A DNA stretch of 30,480 nucleotides from positions 1 to 30,480 of the forward strand of contig JAEYRV010000001.1 in NCBI GenBank assembly GCA_023435305.1, read 5' to 3'. The stretch comes from Bacillota bacterium. Lineage in GTDB: Bacteria > Bacillota > Clostridia > Acetivibrionales > DTU013. The translations under genes and the position numbers were made by a program. The notes beneath the pieces are model-generated. The model was given only the letters and a program-made list of their open reading frames with translations. It was not told the origin of the DNA and did not search any database. Shown piece by piece: positions 14,682 through 24,162 of this stretch (its first letter is position 1; every line of letters begins with the position of its first letter).

Positions 14682-17600
14682 ATGAAAAAGTTTACGAAAA
14701 CGGCCATTTCATGGACACTGATTCTTTGCATGGTGTTCTCTATATTGTCAACTGCTGTATTTGCAGCAGACACCTATGATGGGATCACTGTCACAGGTGG
14801 AGTAGCAGGCACAGATTACAGCTGGGATGAAGAGTCAAAGACGCTTACAATCCTTGAGGGTACACAGCTAACCCTGTCAGGCACAGGCGTAGATATACAG
14901 GTTCTGGTAGCTGGAACTACTGAAGCTCACCTGACGCTGAATGAGCTAAGTATCAATAATACAGCAGATGACTGCGTTGCACCCATTAAACTTTCAGATA
15001 CAGCAACGCTGGAACTGACGCTATCTGAAGGTAGCACAAACACGTTGGATACACACTATATAGACAGCGACATATTTTGTGCACATGCTGAAGCCATTCA
15101 TGTACCTCAAGGCACAGCAATTACAATTAACGGCACCGGAACCTTGAATGCGTATTCCGGAAGATATAATGCTGCAATAGGAAATAAAAATGGAGCTTGC
15201 GGCAATATAACAATCAACAGCGGTATTGTAAATGCCTTTTCATATGGCACTGAAAACTACCCTGGCGGCATTGGTATAGGCAGTATTATCACCTCGGACA
15301 ATGTTGACTGCAGCAGCTTTATTACCATCAACGGCGGCACTGTAACAGCTTATGGTGATATGACCGGCATAGGATTCTATGATGCACATTATAACCCTTC
15401 CGCATCCGCTAATTTTATAAGCAACATCATCATTACGGGTGGTACCGTCAACGCTTATGGTATCCCTTACAGTGAAGGCGTTAACCCGGATAACGCATCG
15501 GGTACATACCTTAGAAGCGTAGGAATCGGTGGCAATGCATATGGAGTACCGGGCGCTAGTAATATTGAGATTTCCGGAGGAGTTGTCAAAGCCTATGGTT
15601 CTGATGTAGGCATTGGCGGTGATTTTGATAAAGACAACAATAGTGAAAGCACAGAGTATCTAAATATCAAAATCACCGGTGGAACGATTACTGCAAAGGG
15701 CTTTAGTAGTTACGACGGTATTGGCATCGGCGGCGATATGCGCAGCTCTGATAACCGTACCATCGAGATTTCTGGCGACGCAGTAGTCGATTCGTTGGGA
15801 TACAATTATAAATCGCCAATAGGAGGAGGCGACAATTCTGGCAGCACCATTACCATTAAAGGAAATGCTGTAGTGAAGAGCGCTTCCACTATCGGTTCAT
15901 CGGGCTGCGATAATGATTATACAGGATACGCCGGTGGAACAATACAGATTTTAGATAATGCATCGGTTGGCGGCAACGAATATAATGAAACAGTTGAACA
16001 TATCGGAGGTAGCCACTGGAACATTTACAGTGACAACGCCAATGACTACATTGGAGGAGCTGGCGGTGATATTACCATAAACACCACCGGCACTGTAAAA
16101 GCTTCCTCTATAGGCGGAGGAAGCCGCGGCAATGGTGGCGACGGCGGCAACATTACTATTCAAAGCGGAACCGTGCTGACAAGTCACATTGGTGGTGGTG
16201 ACGGCAGGGCCAATAACGGCTCAGGTATCGGTGGCAATGGTGGTACTATAAACATTAGCGGCGGGCAGGTAGGACAATACTATGGCTACTATGGCATTGA
16301 TGATACTCCCACTGCAAGTACTAATAAAAAAGTTGGTTATGGTGTAAATTCATTCTATTACTCCGCAGCGGGCATCGGCGGCGGAGGAGGAACCAATATT
16401 GGTGGCAACGGCGGCAATATAAGTATCTCTGGAGGCACTGTGTACGCAAATGCAGGTGTAACGGTATATGATCCTTCAACCGGAGATACAGCTTCAAGCG
16501 GAACAGGCGTAGGAGGTGCTGGCATCGGCGGAGGTAATGGTGCAAGCAGCGGCGTAATAAATATTTCAGGCGGACTTGTCGAAGTTTCCTATGTCGAAGT
16601 TTATCCTTATGGTGCAACTACAGCCACAACTGCACCTGCACTCATCGGCGGAGGATCAGCCGGAAGCGCAGGCAACATTACTATTTCCGGCGGTTTTGTT
16701 AAAGTAGCAGTAGACTCTCATAACAATCCGATTTACGGCGACGATGCAACCGTGATAGGACAAGGAAAGGGCGCAACTGATGCCGGAGGCTGGATAAAGG
16801 TCACTGGAGGAAATCTTAGTATTCCCATAAGCACATATCAAACTACAGTGGCAAGACCAGTTCCCTGGCCCACAGCAGCTGACGGCAGCACAATGACTTA
16901 TCCTGCCAATATCTACTTCTACAACATTGAAGGCATGCCTCAAGGAGTATCCTTCAATGATGGCAGTGAAATCGTTTCCATGACTCTCACCGATAAATCA
17001 AGTAACTTAACTTATTCCTACGGCATCAAGGATATGAACCCCACATCCTCCTTATGGTTGCCTATTGCTGAGGATATAAACACCTGGACAGGCTACGAAC
17101 ATCACAACCTCTTTGATGTTACATTATCCATAAAGAAGGATAATACCATATATGGTTTCGAAGGCGTATTATACTTCCGTGAGAACGAGAATTACGTAGG
17201 CGGTGTTGAGAGCGGCTCGCAACTCACATTTACAGGCGAGGTAATCGAGACTCTCCAACTGACTTCAGACTGGGGAAATCAGACTAAAGCATACAACGGT
17301 ACAGATCAAAAACCTGCCTTTACTGTAAAAAATATAAATGGAGATACGCTAGTCAAAGATCAGGACTACACAATTAAAATCGAACATATTCCCCATGGCC
17401 AGAGTACCAGAATTGAAACAACGGAGATGATAAATTCCGGAGCCTACTATGTAACCGCAACTGGTAAGGACGGCACAGCCTATGAGGATATGACAGCCGA
17501 ACTGGACGAATTTTGGATAAATGCCAAATCTATAACCGCCATCTACAGCGGCGATTTCTTCACAAAGGAATACGACGGCACAACAGATGTGTATAGAGAT

Positions 17601-20600
17601 GGAAACTTAGTTGAATCGCTAACGTTGTCAGTGAATAACGATGACCTCTGCGGAGACGATAGCCTGTCAGACATCGTAGCTTCAAATCCACGCTATGTAT
17701 CTATGGGTGTTGGAACTGAAATAGAAATCAACACAAACAGTCTCTCCTATACCTACACGCAAGGAGGACAGACGAGCAGTATCCATAACTACACAATTAA
17801 CCTTCCAGCCAACCTTAAGGGAGACATAACCGTCAAGGTCATAGGCGAAACAAATCTGGACTCCTCTGCTGCTATAGTGACAAAAGTATATGACGGAACC
17901 ACCAACTGCTCACTGGCCAATGTCTCCGGCAGTGTGGCTCTCGTTGATCTTGTAGGAACAGAGGTTGCAACTGTTAATATCATAGGTGTATCTTCTTTTG
18001 ACAGTAAGGATGCCAGTTCAAACCGCACAGTCACGTTGACCATCGGAGGTCTTGCCGGAGCTAACTCTGAAAATTACACTCTGGCAGGTGGTGCTACCAC
18101 GGTAGATGTCATTAGTTCTATAACTGTCGCGGATTATACATACAATCTGACCGAGGCTCAGCAGGCTCAGGAGTTCACACAGGGCGGTGGTCTTTCTGAG
18201 ATAAGCTTGCCTGCTGCAGCAAATGGAGTTAACGGCGAGACTGTGTCAGGTGAGGTAACAATCTGGCACGATGAAGCCTGTACAACACAGCAGGCAACTA
18301 ATACAACCGTCAATGCTTTAACCATTGGAAGCCACTATTTATATGTTAAGTTTGTGCCAAATGCGTCTGAAACCAATTATGACACAACCAAAGTTACTAC
18401 AGGCAAGGTTGTAGTTCTCACCGTTGTGGAGGGTGATCCGCAGGAACTGTCCTTCGAGACCTCCAGCGTGATGAACAAGACTTACGGCGAGGCAGCCTTT
18501 ACCAATATAGCTACAAACAACAGTGTAGGTAGTGGCGCTATTACCTACTCCAGTAGTAACACAGACGTTGCAGTCGTTGATGCTACGACAGGTGAAGTGA
18601 CAATTAAATGTGCGGGTACTGCATCCATCACAGCTACAGCTGCAGAGGTGGAAGGGCAGTATCGTGAGACATCCATAGATTACACATTGACTGTAAGCAA
18701 AAAGCCAATTACAGTAACCGCGAACGACACATCAAGGAAGTTCGGAGAACCTAACCCAACGTTTTCGATATTAAATCCTAGCGAAATGCTTGTGAGCGGC
18801 GACGATGAAAATGACCTCGACATCACACTGAGCACCACGGCTACGATTGCCTCTAGTGTGGGAGCCTATGATATTACCGGCACCTCAGGAAGTGCAAATT
18901 ATGACGTAACCATCACATCGGGTACACTGACCGTAAACAAGGCCAGCGCACCCACAGTTAGCGGAGTGAACAAGAGCTTGCTCTTTAGCGAGGCACATAG
19001 CAATGTGACAGTTAGCATAACTGGTTTGCCTGCAGATTGTGGTACATCCATCTTCATAGCCGGTTTGGCAACAGGTGATACTGAAATAATTAATGGTAGT
19101 GTGGCCAACCTTTCCGCAGGCATCACCTTCTCTACCAACATCGGTGATGAGAATAAGACAGCAATAATTCCCGTAACCGTTATGATGCAAAACTATGAAG
19201 ATGTTATCATCAACGTGACAGTAACTTTGGTGGGCAAGACTCCAGTGACCATTACAGGCGTAAGTGTTACAAATAAAACTTACAACGGCTCTGTAATATC
19301 TCACAGCGGGACACCAGCTAATAATCAGGGTTATACAGGAACGTATGAGTATATCTGGTCAAGCGGCTCCGCTCCCAAGAACGCTGGGAACCATACATTG
19401 ACTGTTAAAATTCCCGATGACAATTACGAGTTTATGGGAGAGGTGGAAATTCAGTTTACCATTGCCCAAAAGGCTCTGACTGTAAAACCTCAAAACATCT
19501 CAATATATAACGGCGCACCGCTTCCTACTGAGTTTACACTAATCTATGAAGGACTTGTCAGTGGCGATACAATAACGCCTACAGGCACTCCAGAGTTTGC
19601 AATGAAAAATGGCGCCGATGCCCTGGCAAATAGCAAAACCAACGGCACCTACACCGTTGAATGGATAAACAAGGATACTGTAACCATCGAGCATGCAAAC
19701 TATGTTATAACAAAAGCAGACGGTACGCTCACTATTACAAGTATTCCGTCATCCGGAGGAGGTGGTGGTTCTTTCACACCTGCACTTCCACCAGAAGACA
19801 ACGGTAGCAGCGTTACTACTACTAATGGTGTTTCAACTGCAGCTGTGGAAGCTCAAGTCAGTAGCAGCGATGGTACGACTACTGTTTCAGTAGACAGTGC
19901 TGCTGTGAAGGCTGCTGTAGATGCAGCCAAAGCTGTAGCAGAGAAAGGAAAAACAGCGGCTGCTGTTGAGATTAAGGTAAACACTCCTGCAAATGCTGAT
20001 AAGGTAGAGTTCTCTATTCCTAAAGATGCACTAACTGTTTTTAGCGACAGTAAGGTAGAAAAGCTTTCATTGGTTTCTGGCATTGGCAAGCTGGACATAG
20101 ATGCCCAAACTACTGCTTCAATTGCAGCACAAGCAGGAGGCTCCACTATCAATATTAGTGTAGCACAGGTAGATACCAAGCAGGAGCTTAACTCAAAGCA
20201 GCAAGCAGCAGTAGCCAATGACCCCGTATATGACATCTCCATAAGCAGCGGTGACAAATATATCAGCAGCTTCGACGGTGGATCAATTACCATTTCCTTG
20301 CCGTATGAGCTAAAAGCCGGGGAGGACCCCTCAGGCGTTGTAGTATGGTATTTGGATGCACAAGGCAATCTTCAGAAAGTTGAATCCTCTTACGATGCAA
20401 AAACTGGAACCGTTACTTTTACAACAAGCCATCTATCACTCTATGCCGTAGGCTATGATGAATCCGTACTTTGGGGAAACCCATTTACCGATGTTTCTGA
20501 GAATGCATGGTATTATGAAGCGGTTCGATTCGTCAATCTGCACAAGATAATGGAAGGCACGTCAAGCAAGGAATTCTCGCCTAATTTGGCTACAACACGC

Positions 20601-21023
20601 GGTATGCTCGTAACCATACTTTATCGTATGGAAGGATACCCCACAGCAGGCAGCGCTGAATTTACTGATATCTTTGGCAATGAATGGTACGCTGACGCTG
20701 TAGCTTGGGCAGCAAATAACAATATAGTAAAAGGTTATGGTGATTGTTTTGGTCCAAAAGACACTCTTACCAGAGAGCAGATGGCTGTAATTCTTATGAA
20801 CTACTCCAAGTTCAAGGGCTATGAAGCAAGCATAAGTAGTATTGATCTATCAGCCTTCAGCGACTCAGTAGCGGTCTCATCATGGTCTTTCGAGGCTATG
20901 ACATGGGTTGTATCCAATGGTCTTATAGAAGGAAACGCAGGCAAACTTGAACCAGCCGGCAGCGCTACTCGCAGTCAAGCAGCCACTATACTGATGCGCT
21001 TTTGTCAACTGATGGAAAAGTAA
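14682..21023 (+). CDS. Giant secreted surface protein with glycine-rich repeats, YDG/MBG/Ig-like domains and three SLH domains
   Basis: 2113 residues. A signal peptide (MKKFTKTAISW..., cleavage after AVFA) is followed by a long region to about residue 705 built from repeats such as IGGGxG...ITISGGTV, as in Cthe_2159-like carbohydrate-binding and beta-helix surface proteins. Next come MBG/YDG-type domains (about 860-1146, with KAYNGT, KEYDGTTD, KVYDGTTN), a Big_2-like domain (about 1250-1340), further MBG-type repeats (about 1342-1422 and 1520-1688), a glycine linker (about 1690), a conserved pre-SLH domain (about 1710-1928, GEDPSGVVVWYLD) and three SLH domains (about 1931-2113). SLH domains hold proteins to the cell-wall polymer. 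Start 14682 follows GGAGG; ATG 14658 lacks a site. Likely adhesin or carbohydrate binder; exact role unknown. Confidence 0.92.
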   Translation: MKKFTKTAISWTLILCMVFSILSTAVFAADTYDGITVTGGVAGTDYSWDEESKTLTILEGTQLTLSGTGVDIQVLVAGTTEAHLTLNELSINNTADDCVAPIKLSDTATLELTLSEGSTNTLDTHYIDSDIFCAHAEAIHVPQGTAITINGTGTLNAYSGRYNAAIGNKNGACGNITINSGIVNAFSYGTENYPGGIGIGSIITSDNVDCSSFITINGGTVTAYGDMTGIGFYDAHYNPSASANFISNIIITGGTVNAYGIPYSEGVNPDNASGTYLRSVGIGGNAYGVPGASNIEISGGVVKAYGSDVGIGGDFDKDNNSESTEYLNIKITGGTITAKGFSSYDGIGIGGDMRSSDNRTIEISGDAVVDSLGYNYKSPIGGGDNSGSTITIKGNAVVKSASTIGSSGCDNDYTGYAGGTIQILDNASVGGNEYNETVEHIGGSHWNIYSDNANDYIGGAGGDITINTTGTVKASSIGGGSRGNGGDGGNITIQSGTVLTSHIGGGDGRANNGSGIGGNGGTINISGGQVGQYYGYYGIDDTPTASTNKKVGYGVNSFYYSAAGIGGGGGTNIGGNGGNISISGGTVYANAGVTVYDPSTGDTASSGTGVGGAGIGGGNGASSGVINISGGLVEVSYVEVYPYGATTATTAPALIGGGSAGSAGNITISGGFVKVAVDSHNNPIYGDDATVIGQGKGATDAGGWIKVTGGNLSIPISTYQTTVARPVPWPTAADGSTMTYPANIYFYNIEGMPQGVSFNDGSEIVSMTLTDKSSNLTYSYGIKDMNPTSSLWLPIAEDINTWTGYEHHNLFDVTLSIKKDNTIYGFEGVLYFRENENYVGGVESGSQLTFTGEVIETLQLTSDWGNQTKAYNGTDQKPAFTVKNINGDTLVKDQDYTIKIEHIPHGQSTRIETTEMINSGAYYVTATGKDGTAYEDMTAELDEFWINAKSITAIYSGDFFTKEYDGTTDVYRDGNLVESLTLSVNNDDLCGDDSLSDIVASNPRYVSMGVGTEIEINTNSLSYTYTQGGQTSSIHNYTINLPANLKGDITVKVIGETNLDSSAAIVTKVYDGTTNCSLANVSGSVALVDLVGTEVATVNIIGVSSFDSKDASSNRTVTLTIGGLAGANSENYTLAGGATTVDVISSITVADYTYNLTEAQQAQEFTQGGGLSEISLPAAANGVNGETVSGEVTIWHDEACTTQQATNTTVNALTIGSHYLYVKFVPNASETNYDTTKVTTGKVVVLTVVEGDPQELSFETSSVMNKTYGEAAFTNIATNNSVGSGAITYSSSNTDVAVVDATTGEVTIKCAGTASITATAAEVEGQYRETSIDYTLTVSKKPITVTANDTSRKFGEPNPTFSILNPSEMLVSGDDENDLDITLSTTATIASSVGAYDITGTSGSANYDVTITSGTLTVNKASAPTVSGVNKSLLFSEAHSNVTVSITGLPADCGTSIFIAGLATGDTEIINGSVANLSAGITFSTNIGDENKTAIIPVTVMMQNYEDVIINVTVTLVGKTPVTITGVSVTNKTYNGSVISHSGTPANNQGYTGTYEYIWSSGSAPKNAGNHTLTVKIPDDNYEFMGEVEIQFTIAQKALTVKPQNISIYNGAPLPTEFTLIYEGLVSGDTITPTGTPEFAMKNGADALANSKTNGTYTVEWINKDTVTIEHANYVITKADGTLTITSIPSSGGGGGSFTPALPPEDNGSSVTTTNGVSTAAVEAQVSSSDGTTTVSVDSAAVKAAVDAAKAVAEKGKTAAAVEIKVNTPANADKVEFSIPKDALTVFSDSKVEKLSLVSGIGKLDIDAQTTASIAAQAGGSTINISVAQVDTKQELNSKQQAAVANDPVYDISISSGDKYISSFDGGSITISLPYELKAGEDPSGVVVWYLDAQGNLQKVESSYDAKTGTVTFTTSHLSLYAVGYDESVLWGNPFTDVSENAWYYEAVRFVNLHKIMEGTSSKEFSPNLATTRGMLVTILYRMEGYPTAGSAEFTDIFGNEWYADAVAWAANNNIVKGYGDCFGPKDTLTREQMAVILMNYSKFKGYEASISSIDLSAFSDSVAVSSWSFEAMTWVVSNGLIEGNAGKLEPAGSATRSQAATILMRFCQLMEK

Positions 21024-21058
21024 ATATTTTAAGCACAATTACTTGACACAAACGAAAT

Positions 21059-21093
21059 AACATCCATCCTAATTATTTGAGAGTATGGATGTT
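21059..21093 (+). terminator. Probable terminator of the SLH gene
   Basis: AACATCCAT (21059-21067) pairs perfectly with ATGGATGTT (21085-21093). The following GTTTCTATATA is only moderately T-rich, so efficiency is uncertain. Confidence 0.55.
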
Positions 21094-21250
21094 GTTTCTA
21101 TATAAGGTCTCTTGTGTTAAATATAAAGCTCTTTAGAATCATTATTAATGGAATAATCATCATATAAACAATCAATATATAAAGAAAGACCACACAAAAG
21201 ATTTAATCCTTCAGTGTGGTCTTAACTTTTGGCTCCCGCTTGAAGAAATT

Positions 21251-21317
21251 CAGCCCCAAATTTACTTGTTTTCGTAAATCCCTAAGCTGAACTCCCCTTT
21301 GGGGCAGCTCTTTTTTT
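21251..21317 (+). terminator. Terminator hairpin with competing upstream strand
   Basis: AGCTG (21285-21289) and CCCC (21294-21297) pair with GGGG (21301-21304) and CAGCT (21305-21309), followed by CTTTTTTT. Upstream, GCCCCAAA (21253-21260) is a perfect complement of TTTGGGGC (21298-21305) and would compete for the same strand, as in attenuators. A small hairpin ATTTAC/GTAAAT (21260-21279) lies between. Confidence 0.5.
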
Positions 21318-21419
21318 GAACTTCTGTCAGATAAAGATGAATGCATAAAATAATTGCCCATATAACCATTACATGGTAGAATTAATGTAGATATAATTCG
21401 CATGATGTGGAGGATAAAT

Positions 21420-22064
21420 ATGAAAAGATTATTAGCGGTAATTATGGTTTGTTGCATTGTACTCACGATGCTTACCGGATGCGTCGGAGTTAAGAAAAAG
21501 ACTGATGAACCGGCAGGGAAAAGTGATGTATCAGATAAAGATATCGATGAAGCGCTTGATGCTTTGGACGATTCAGGTGTGACGCTTGATCCCGATCTCC
21601 AAGACCTGATAGAGGATATCGATCAGGCTGATATTGATGCTGCAGCCGCTGCAAATGATGATGTAAAGGTCACCGCCGACCTGCCGGAGGGATGGGAGCG
21701 GGATGAGGACGCAGTTGTACCGTTCAGTGCTACAAGCGGCTTTAACATGATGATGGTAACAAAGGCCTGGTTGCCTGATGAATCCGATGATGCCAAAGGA
21801 GCTGCCGAAGAAGCCGTCAAGCAGATAAAGGAGTATTTCGAGGATGCGGAATACTCTGCGGTGGAAAATAAAAAGATGGCGGGCTATGATGGGGCAGGAT
21901 TTACTATGGATATCAGTATTACCTCCTCCTTTGTCCAAAGACAGGAATACTTCTACTTCATGAAGGGAAAGCAGCTTTTCATGATACAGGGAGCCTATAT
22001 GGCAGATGATGAGGCAGCTGGAGCTGAGGTCAGGAAGGTAATGGATTCTGTAAAGATAGAATAA
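21420..22064 (+). CDS. Small lipoprotein, PsbP/DUF1795-like fold suspected
   Basis: 214 residues. The start is ATG 21420, preceded by GGAGG at seven bases; the signal peptide MKRLLAVIMVCCIVLTMLTGC has a lipobox LTGC, so Cys21 is the lipidated residue and the protein sits on the outer face of the membrane. An acidic linker (about 28-75, rich in Asp and Ala) leads to a domain starting DLPEGWERDEDAV and ending with VRKVMDSVKIE. That opening and closing pattern resembles DUF1795/PsbP-like lipoproteins of Gram-positive bacteria, but this is not certain. Function unknown. It has a terminator at 22086-22129 and stands alone. Confidence 0.78.
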   Translation: MKRLLAVIMVCCIVLTMLTGCVGVKKKTDEPAGKSDVSDKDIDEALDALDDSGVTLDPDLQDLIEDIDQADIDAAAAANDDVKVTADLPEGWERDEDAVVPFSATSGFNMMMVTKAWLPDESDDAKGAAEEAVKQIKEYFEDAEYSAVENKKMAGYDGAGFTMDISITSSFVQRQEYFYFMKGKQLFMIQGAYMADDEAAGAEVRKVMDSVKIE

Positions 22065-22085
22065 GATCATAATAACGTTAATAGA

Positions 22086-22129
22086 GGGAAGAGATTCATG
22101 AAAACTAATTCGTGGCTCTCTTCCCTTTT
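22086..22129 (+). terminator. Intrinsic terminator of the small lipoprotein gene
   Basis: GGGAAGAGA (22086-22094) pairs perfectly with TCTCTTCCC (22117-22125), followed by TTTTC. Confidence 0.8.
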
Positions 22130-22155
22130 CTGTGTATGACTCATCATACAAACTG

Positions 22156-22184
22156 TTGATAAAATGCCGGTATTGTCATATAAT
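22156..22184 (+). promoter_or_regulatory. Promoter of the acyl-CoA ligase gene
   Basis: TTGATA (22156-22161), an exact 17-bp spacer and TATAAT (22179-22184). The start of transcription near 22191 rules out the GTG at 22193 as a normal start and supports ATG 22280. Confidence 0.75.
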
Positions 22185-22279
22185 CTATTTTAGTGTTTTG
22201 CAGTTACGAAGCATGGCAGATTAATTTCTTACAGCACAGCGCCTATTACTGTGCAGCAGAACGGGAGGATGGTAGAGTT

Positions 22280-23920
22280 ATGCCTATCACAGAATTTTTA
22301 TCCAGAAATGCCGCATTGTACGGCAATGAAACATGTCTCACGGAGATCAATCTGGATCTTCAGGAAAGCCATAATATCATCTGGCGTGAATACGAGCTTA
22401 TAGAAAACAATCCGGCGGGTGAATACCGCAGAGATATGACCTGGCGTGTATTTGACGAGAAGGCTAACAGGATGGCCAATCTGTTGCTCAAGCGCGGCAT
22501 TAAAAAGGGTGAAAAGGTTGCGATACTGATGATGAACTGCCTTGAGTGGCTGCCCATCTACTTTGGCATCCTGAAATCAGGCGCGGTAGCCGTGCCTCTT
22601 AATTTCCGATACACTGCCGAAGAGATAAAATATTGTCTTGATCTGTCCGATACGATAGCTTTGATTTTCGGTCCCGAGTTTATCGGCCGAATGGAATCCA
22701 TATACGACCAGATCCCAAAAGTGAGGACACTTTTCTTTTCGGGAGAGAACCGTCCCTCCTTTGCGGAAAATTATGACCGGCTGACGGCTAATTGCTGTTC
22801 AGAGGCTCCCGATGTCGAGCTGACGGATGAGGATGATGCCGCTGTATATTTTTCATCGGGTACCACAGGGTTCCCGAAGGCTATTCTCCACGACCACCGC
22901 AGTCTGGTCTCAGCATGTGAAACCGAGCAGAAGCATCATGGACAGGGCCGGGAAGATAATTTCCTGTGTATCCCTCCCTTGTATCACACAGGTGCAAAAA
23001 TGCACTGGTTCGGCAGCTTGATCTCGGGCAGCAAAGCTGTTCTGCTCCGTGGAATAAAGCCCGAATGGATATTGAGAACGGTTTCGGAGGAGAAGATCAC
23101 AAATGTGTGGCTGCTGGTGCCATGGGCTCAGGATATTTTGGATGCGATAGACAGAGGTGATGTCAGACTTGAGGATTATGAGCTCTCTCAATGGAGACTC
23201 ATGCATATAGGCGCCCAGCCTGTACCGCCAAGTTTGATCCAGCGCTGGAAAAAATATTTCCCGAACCATTTGTACGATACCAACTATGGACTGAGCGAGT
23301 CGATCGGACCGGGCTGCGTACATCTTGGGGTGGAAAATATCCATAAGGTTGGAGCCATCGGCGTGCCCGGTTACAACTGGGAGGTCATGATCGTCGACGA
23401 GAACAAAAAGCCCGTTGAAAAGGGCCAGGTCGGAGAGCTGGCTGTAAAAGGCCCCGGTGTCATGAAGTGCTATTATAAGGACCCGGAAGCCACGGCAGCT
23501 GTTTTAAAGGACGGCTGGCTTTTTACCGGCGACATGGCAAGAATGGACGAGGATGGCTTCATATTCCTGGTCGACCGTAAGAAGGACGTGATCATCAGCG
23601 GCGGTGAAAACATCTATCCTGTACAGATAGAAGATTATCTCCGCGCACATGACGCGATAAAGGATGTCGCAGTTATCGGATTGCCTGACAAGCGACAGGG
23701 TGAACTGGCTGCTGCTATAATAGAGCTGAAGCCCGGATGCACCTGCACCGAAGATGATATAAATACGTTCTGTCTGTCCCTGCCGAGATACAAGAGACCG
23801 AAGAAGATAATATTCGACCAGGTGCCCCGAAATCCCACCGGCAAAATAGAAAAACCGAAGCTGAGAGAAAAATACGGGGCATCAGGACTTGTAGCAATAC
23901 AGAACGAAATAGCGGATTGA
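22280..23920 (+). CDS. AMP-forming acyl-CoA ligase (acyl-CoA synthetase)
   Basis: 546 residues. Adenylate-forming enzyme motifs are complete: the phosphate-binding loop YFSSGTTGFPK (about 190), YGLSES, GDMARMDEDGF (about 416), the hinge KKDVIISGGENIYPVQIED (about 433-450), and PTGKIEK with the adenylation lysine (about 519-525). It activates a carboxylic acid with ATP and joins it to coenzyme A. The acid cannot be named: the sequence fits medium- or long-chain fatty acid and carnitine-like acid ligases. The start is ATG 22280, with GGGAGG 11 bases upstream, a long spacing; a GTG at 22193 would add 29 residues but lies at the transcription start. Single gene with own promoter and terminator. 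Confidence 0.88.
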   Translation: MPITEFLSRNAALYGNETCLTEINLDLQESHNIIWREYELIENNPAGEYRRDMTWRVFDEKANRMANLLLKRGIKKGEKVAILMMNCLEWLPIYFGILKSGAVAVPLNFRYTAEEIKYCLDLSDTIALIFGPEFIGRMESIYDQIPKVRTLFFSGENRPSFAENYDRLTANCCSEAPDVELTDEDDAAVYFSSGTTGFPKAILHDHRSLVSACETEQKHHGQGREDNFLCIPPLYHTGAKMHWFGSLISGSKAVLLRGIKPEWILRTVSEEKITNVWLLVPWAQDILDAIDRGDVRLEDYELSQWRLMHIGAQPVPPSLIQRWKKYFPNHLYDTNYGLSESIGPGCVHLGVENIHKVGAIGVPGYNWEVMIVDENKKPVEKGQVGELAVKGPGVMKCYYKDPEATAAVLKDGWLFTGDMARMDEDGFIFLVDRKKDVIISGGENIYPVQIEDYLRAHDAIKDVAVIGLPDKRQGELAAAIIELKPGCTCTEDDINTFCLSLPRYKRPKKIIFDQVPRNPTGKIEKPKLREKYGASGLVAIQNEIAD

Positions 23921-23972
23921 ACCATTGCTATCGGGCGTTGGCGCCTGCGGTATGCCTGATAATAGAGTATAA

Positions 23973-24011
23973 GAGTTGCGGGTGGATCGGTTTCATTTGC
24001 AGCTCTTTTTT
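23973..24011 (+). terminator. Intrinsic terminator of the acyl-CoA ligase gene
   Basis: GAGTTGC (23973-23979) pairs with GCAGCTC (23999-24005) with one G-U pair, followed by TTTTTT. A further hairpin, TATCGGGC with GCCTGATA, lies just upstream at about 23930-23962. Confidence 0.75.
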
Positions 24012-24062
24012 ATATACTTCCAATGCCTGGGCAGCTCTGTGGTTTTGTGTACCGGAATAGTA

Positions 24063-24091
24063 TTGGGAAGACTATAGGAATCCGCTATAAT
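24063..24091 (+). promoter_or_regulatory. hflX promoter
   Basis: TTGGGA (24063-24068), 17-bp spacer, TATAAT (24086-24091). Confidence 0.6.
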
Positions 24092-24106
24092 TTTTGATCG
24101 GAGAAC

Positions 24107-24148
24107 CCTGTTAACAGATATGGGATCGTTGACGACCATGTTGACAGG
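24107..24148 (+). promoter_or_regulatory. Hairpin in the hflX leader touching the ribosome site
   Basis: CCTGTTAAC (24107-24115) pairs with GTTGACAGG (24140-24148) with one G-U, and ATGG with CCAT inside. The 3' arm runs into the ribosome site GGAAGGAG (24147-24154), so folding could affect translation. Confidence 0.45.
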
Positions 24149-24162
24149 AAGGAGATATATTT

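Larger units (their letters stand above)
21024..21419. other. Gene-free stretch with several hairpins
   Basis: It contains the SLH-gene terminator, a second hairpin with perfect 9-bp arms AGACCACAC (21187-21195) and GTGTGGTCT (21214-21222), a possible two-state element ending in seven T (21251-21317), and the next gene's -10 TATAAT (21392-21397, no good -35). No protein gene is supported here. Confidence 0.6.

Noticed and set aside
21203..21466. Minus-strand 87-residue frame
   Set aside because: It runs through two hairpins and the start of the lipoprotein gene, with no ribosome site and no protein-like pattern.
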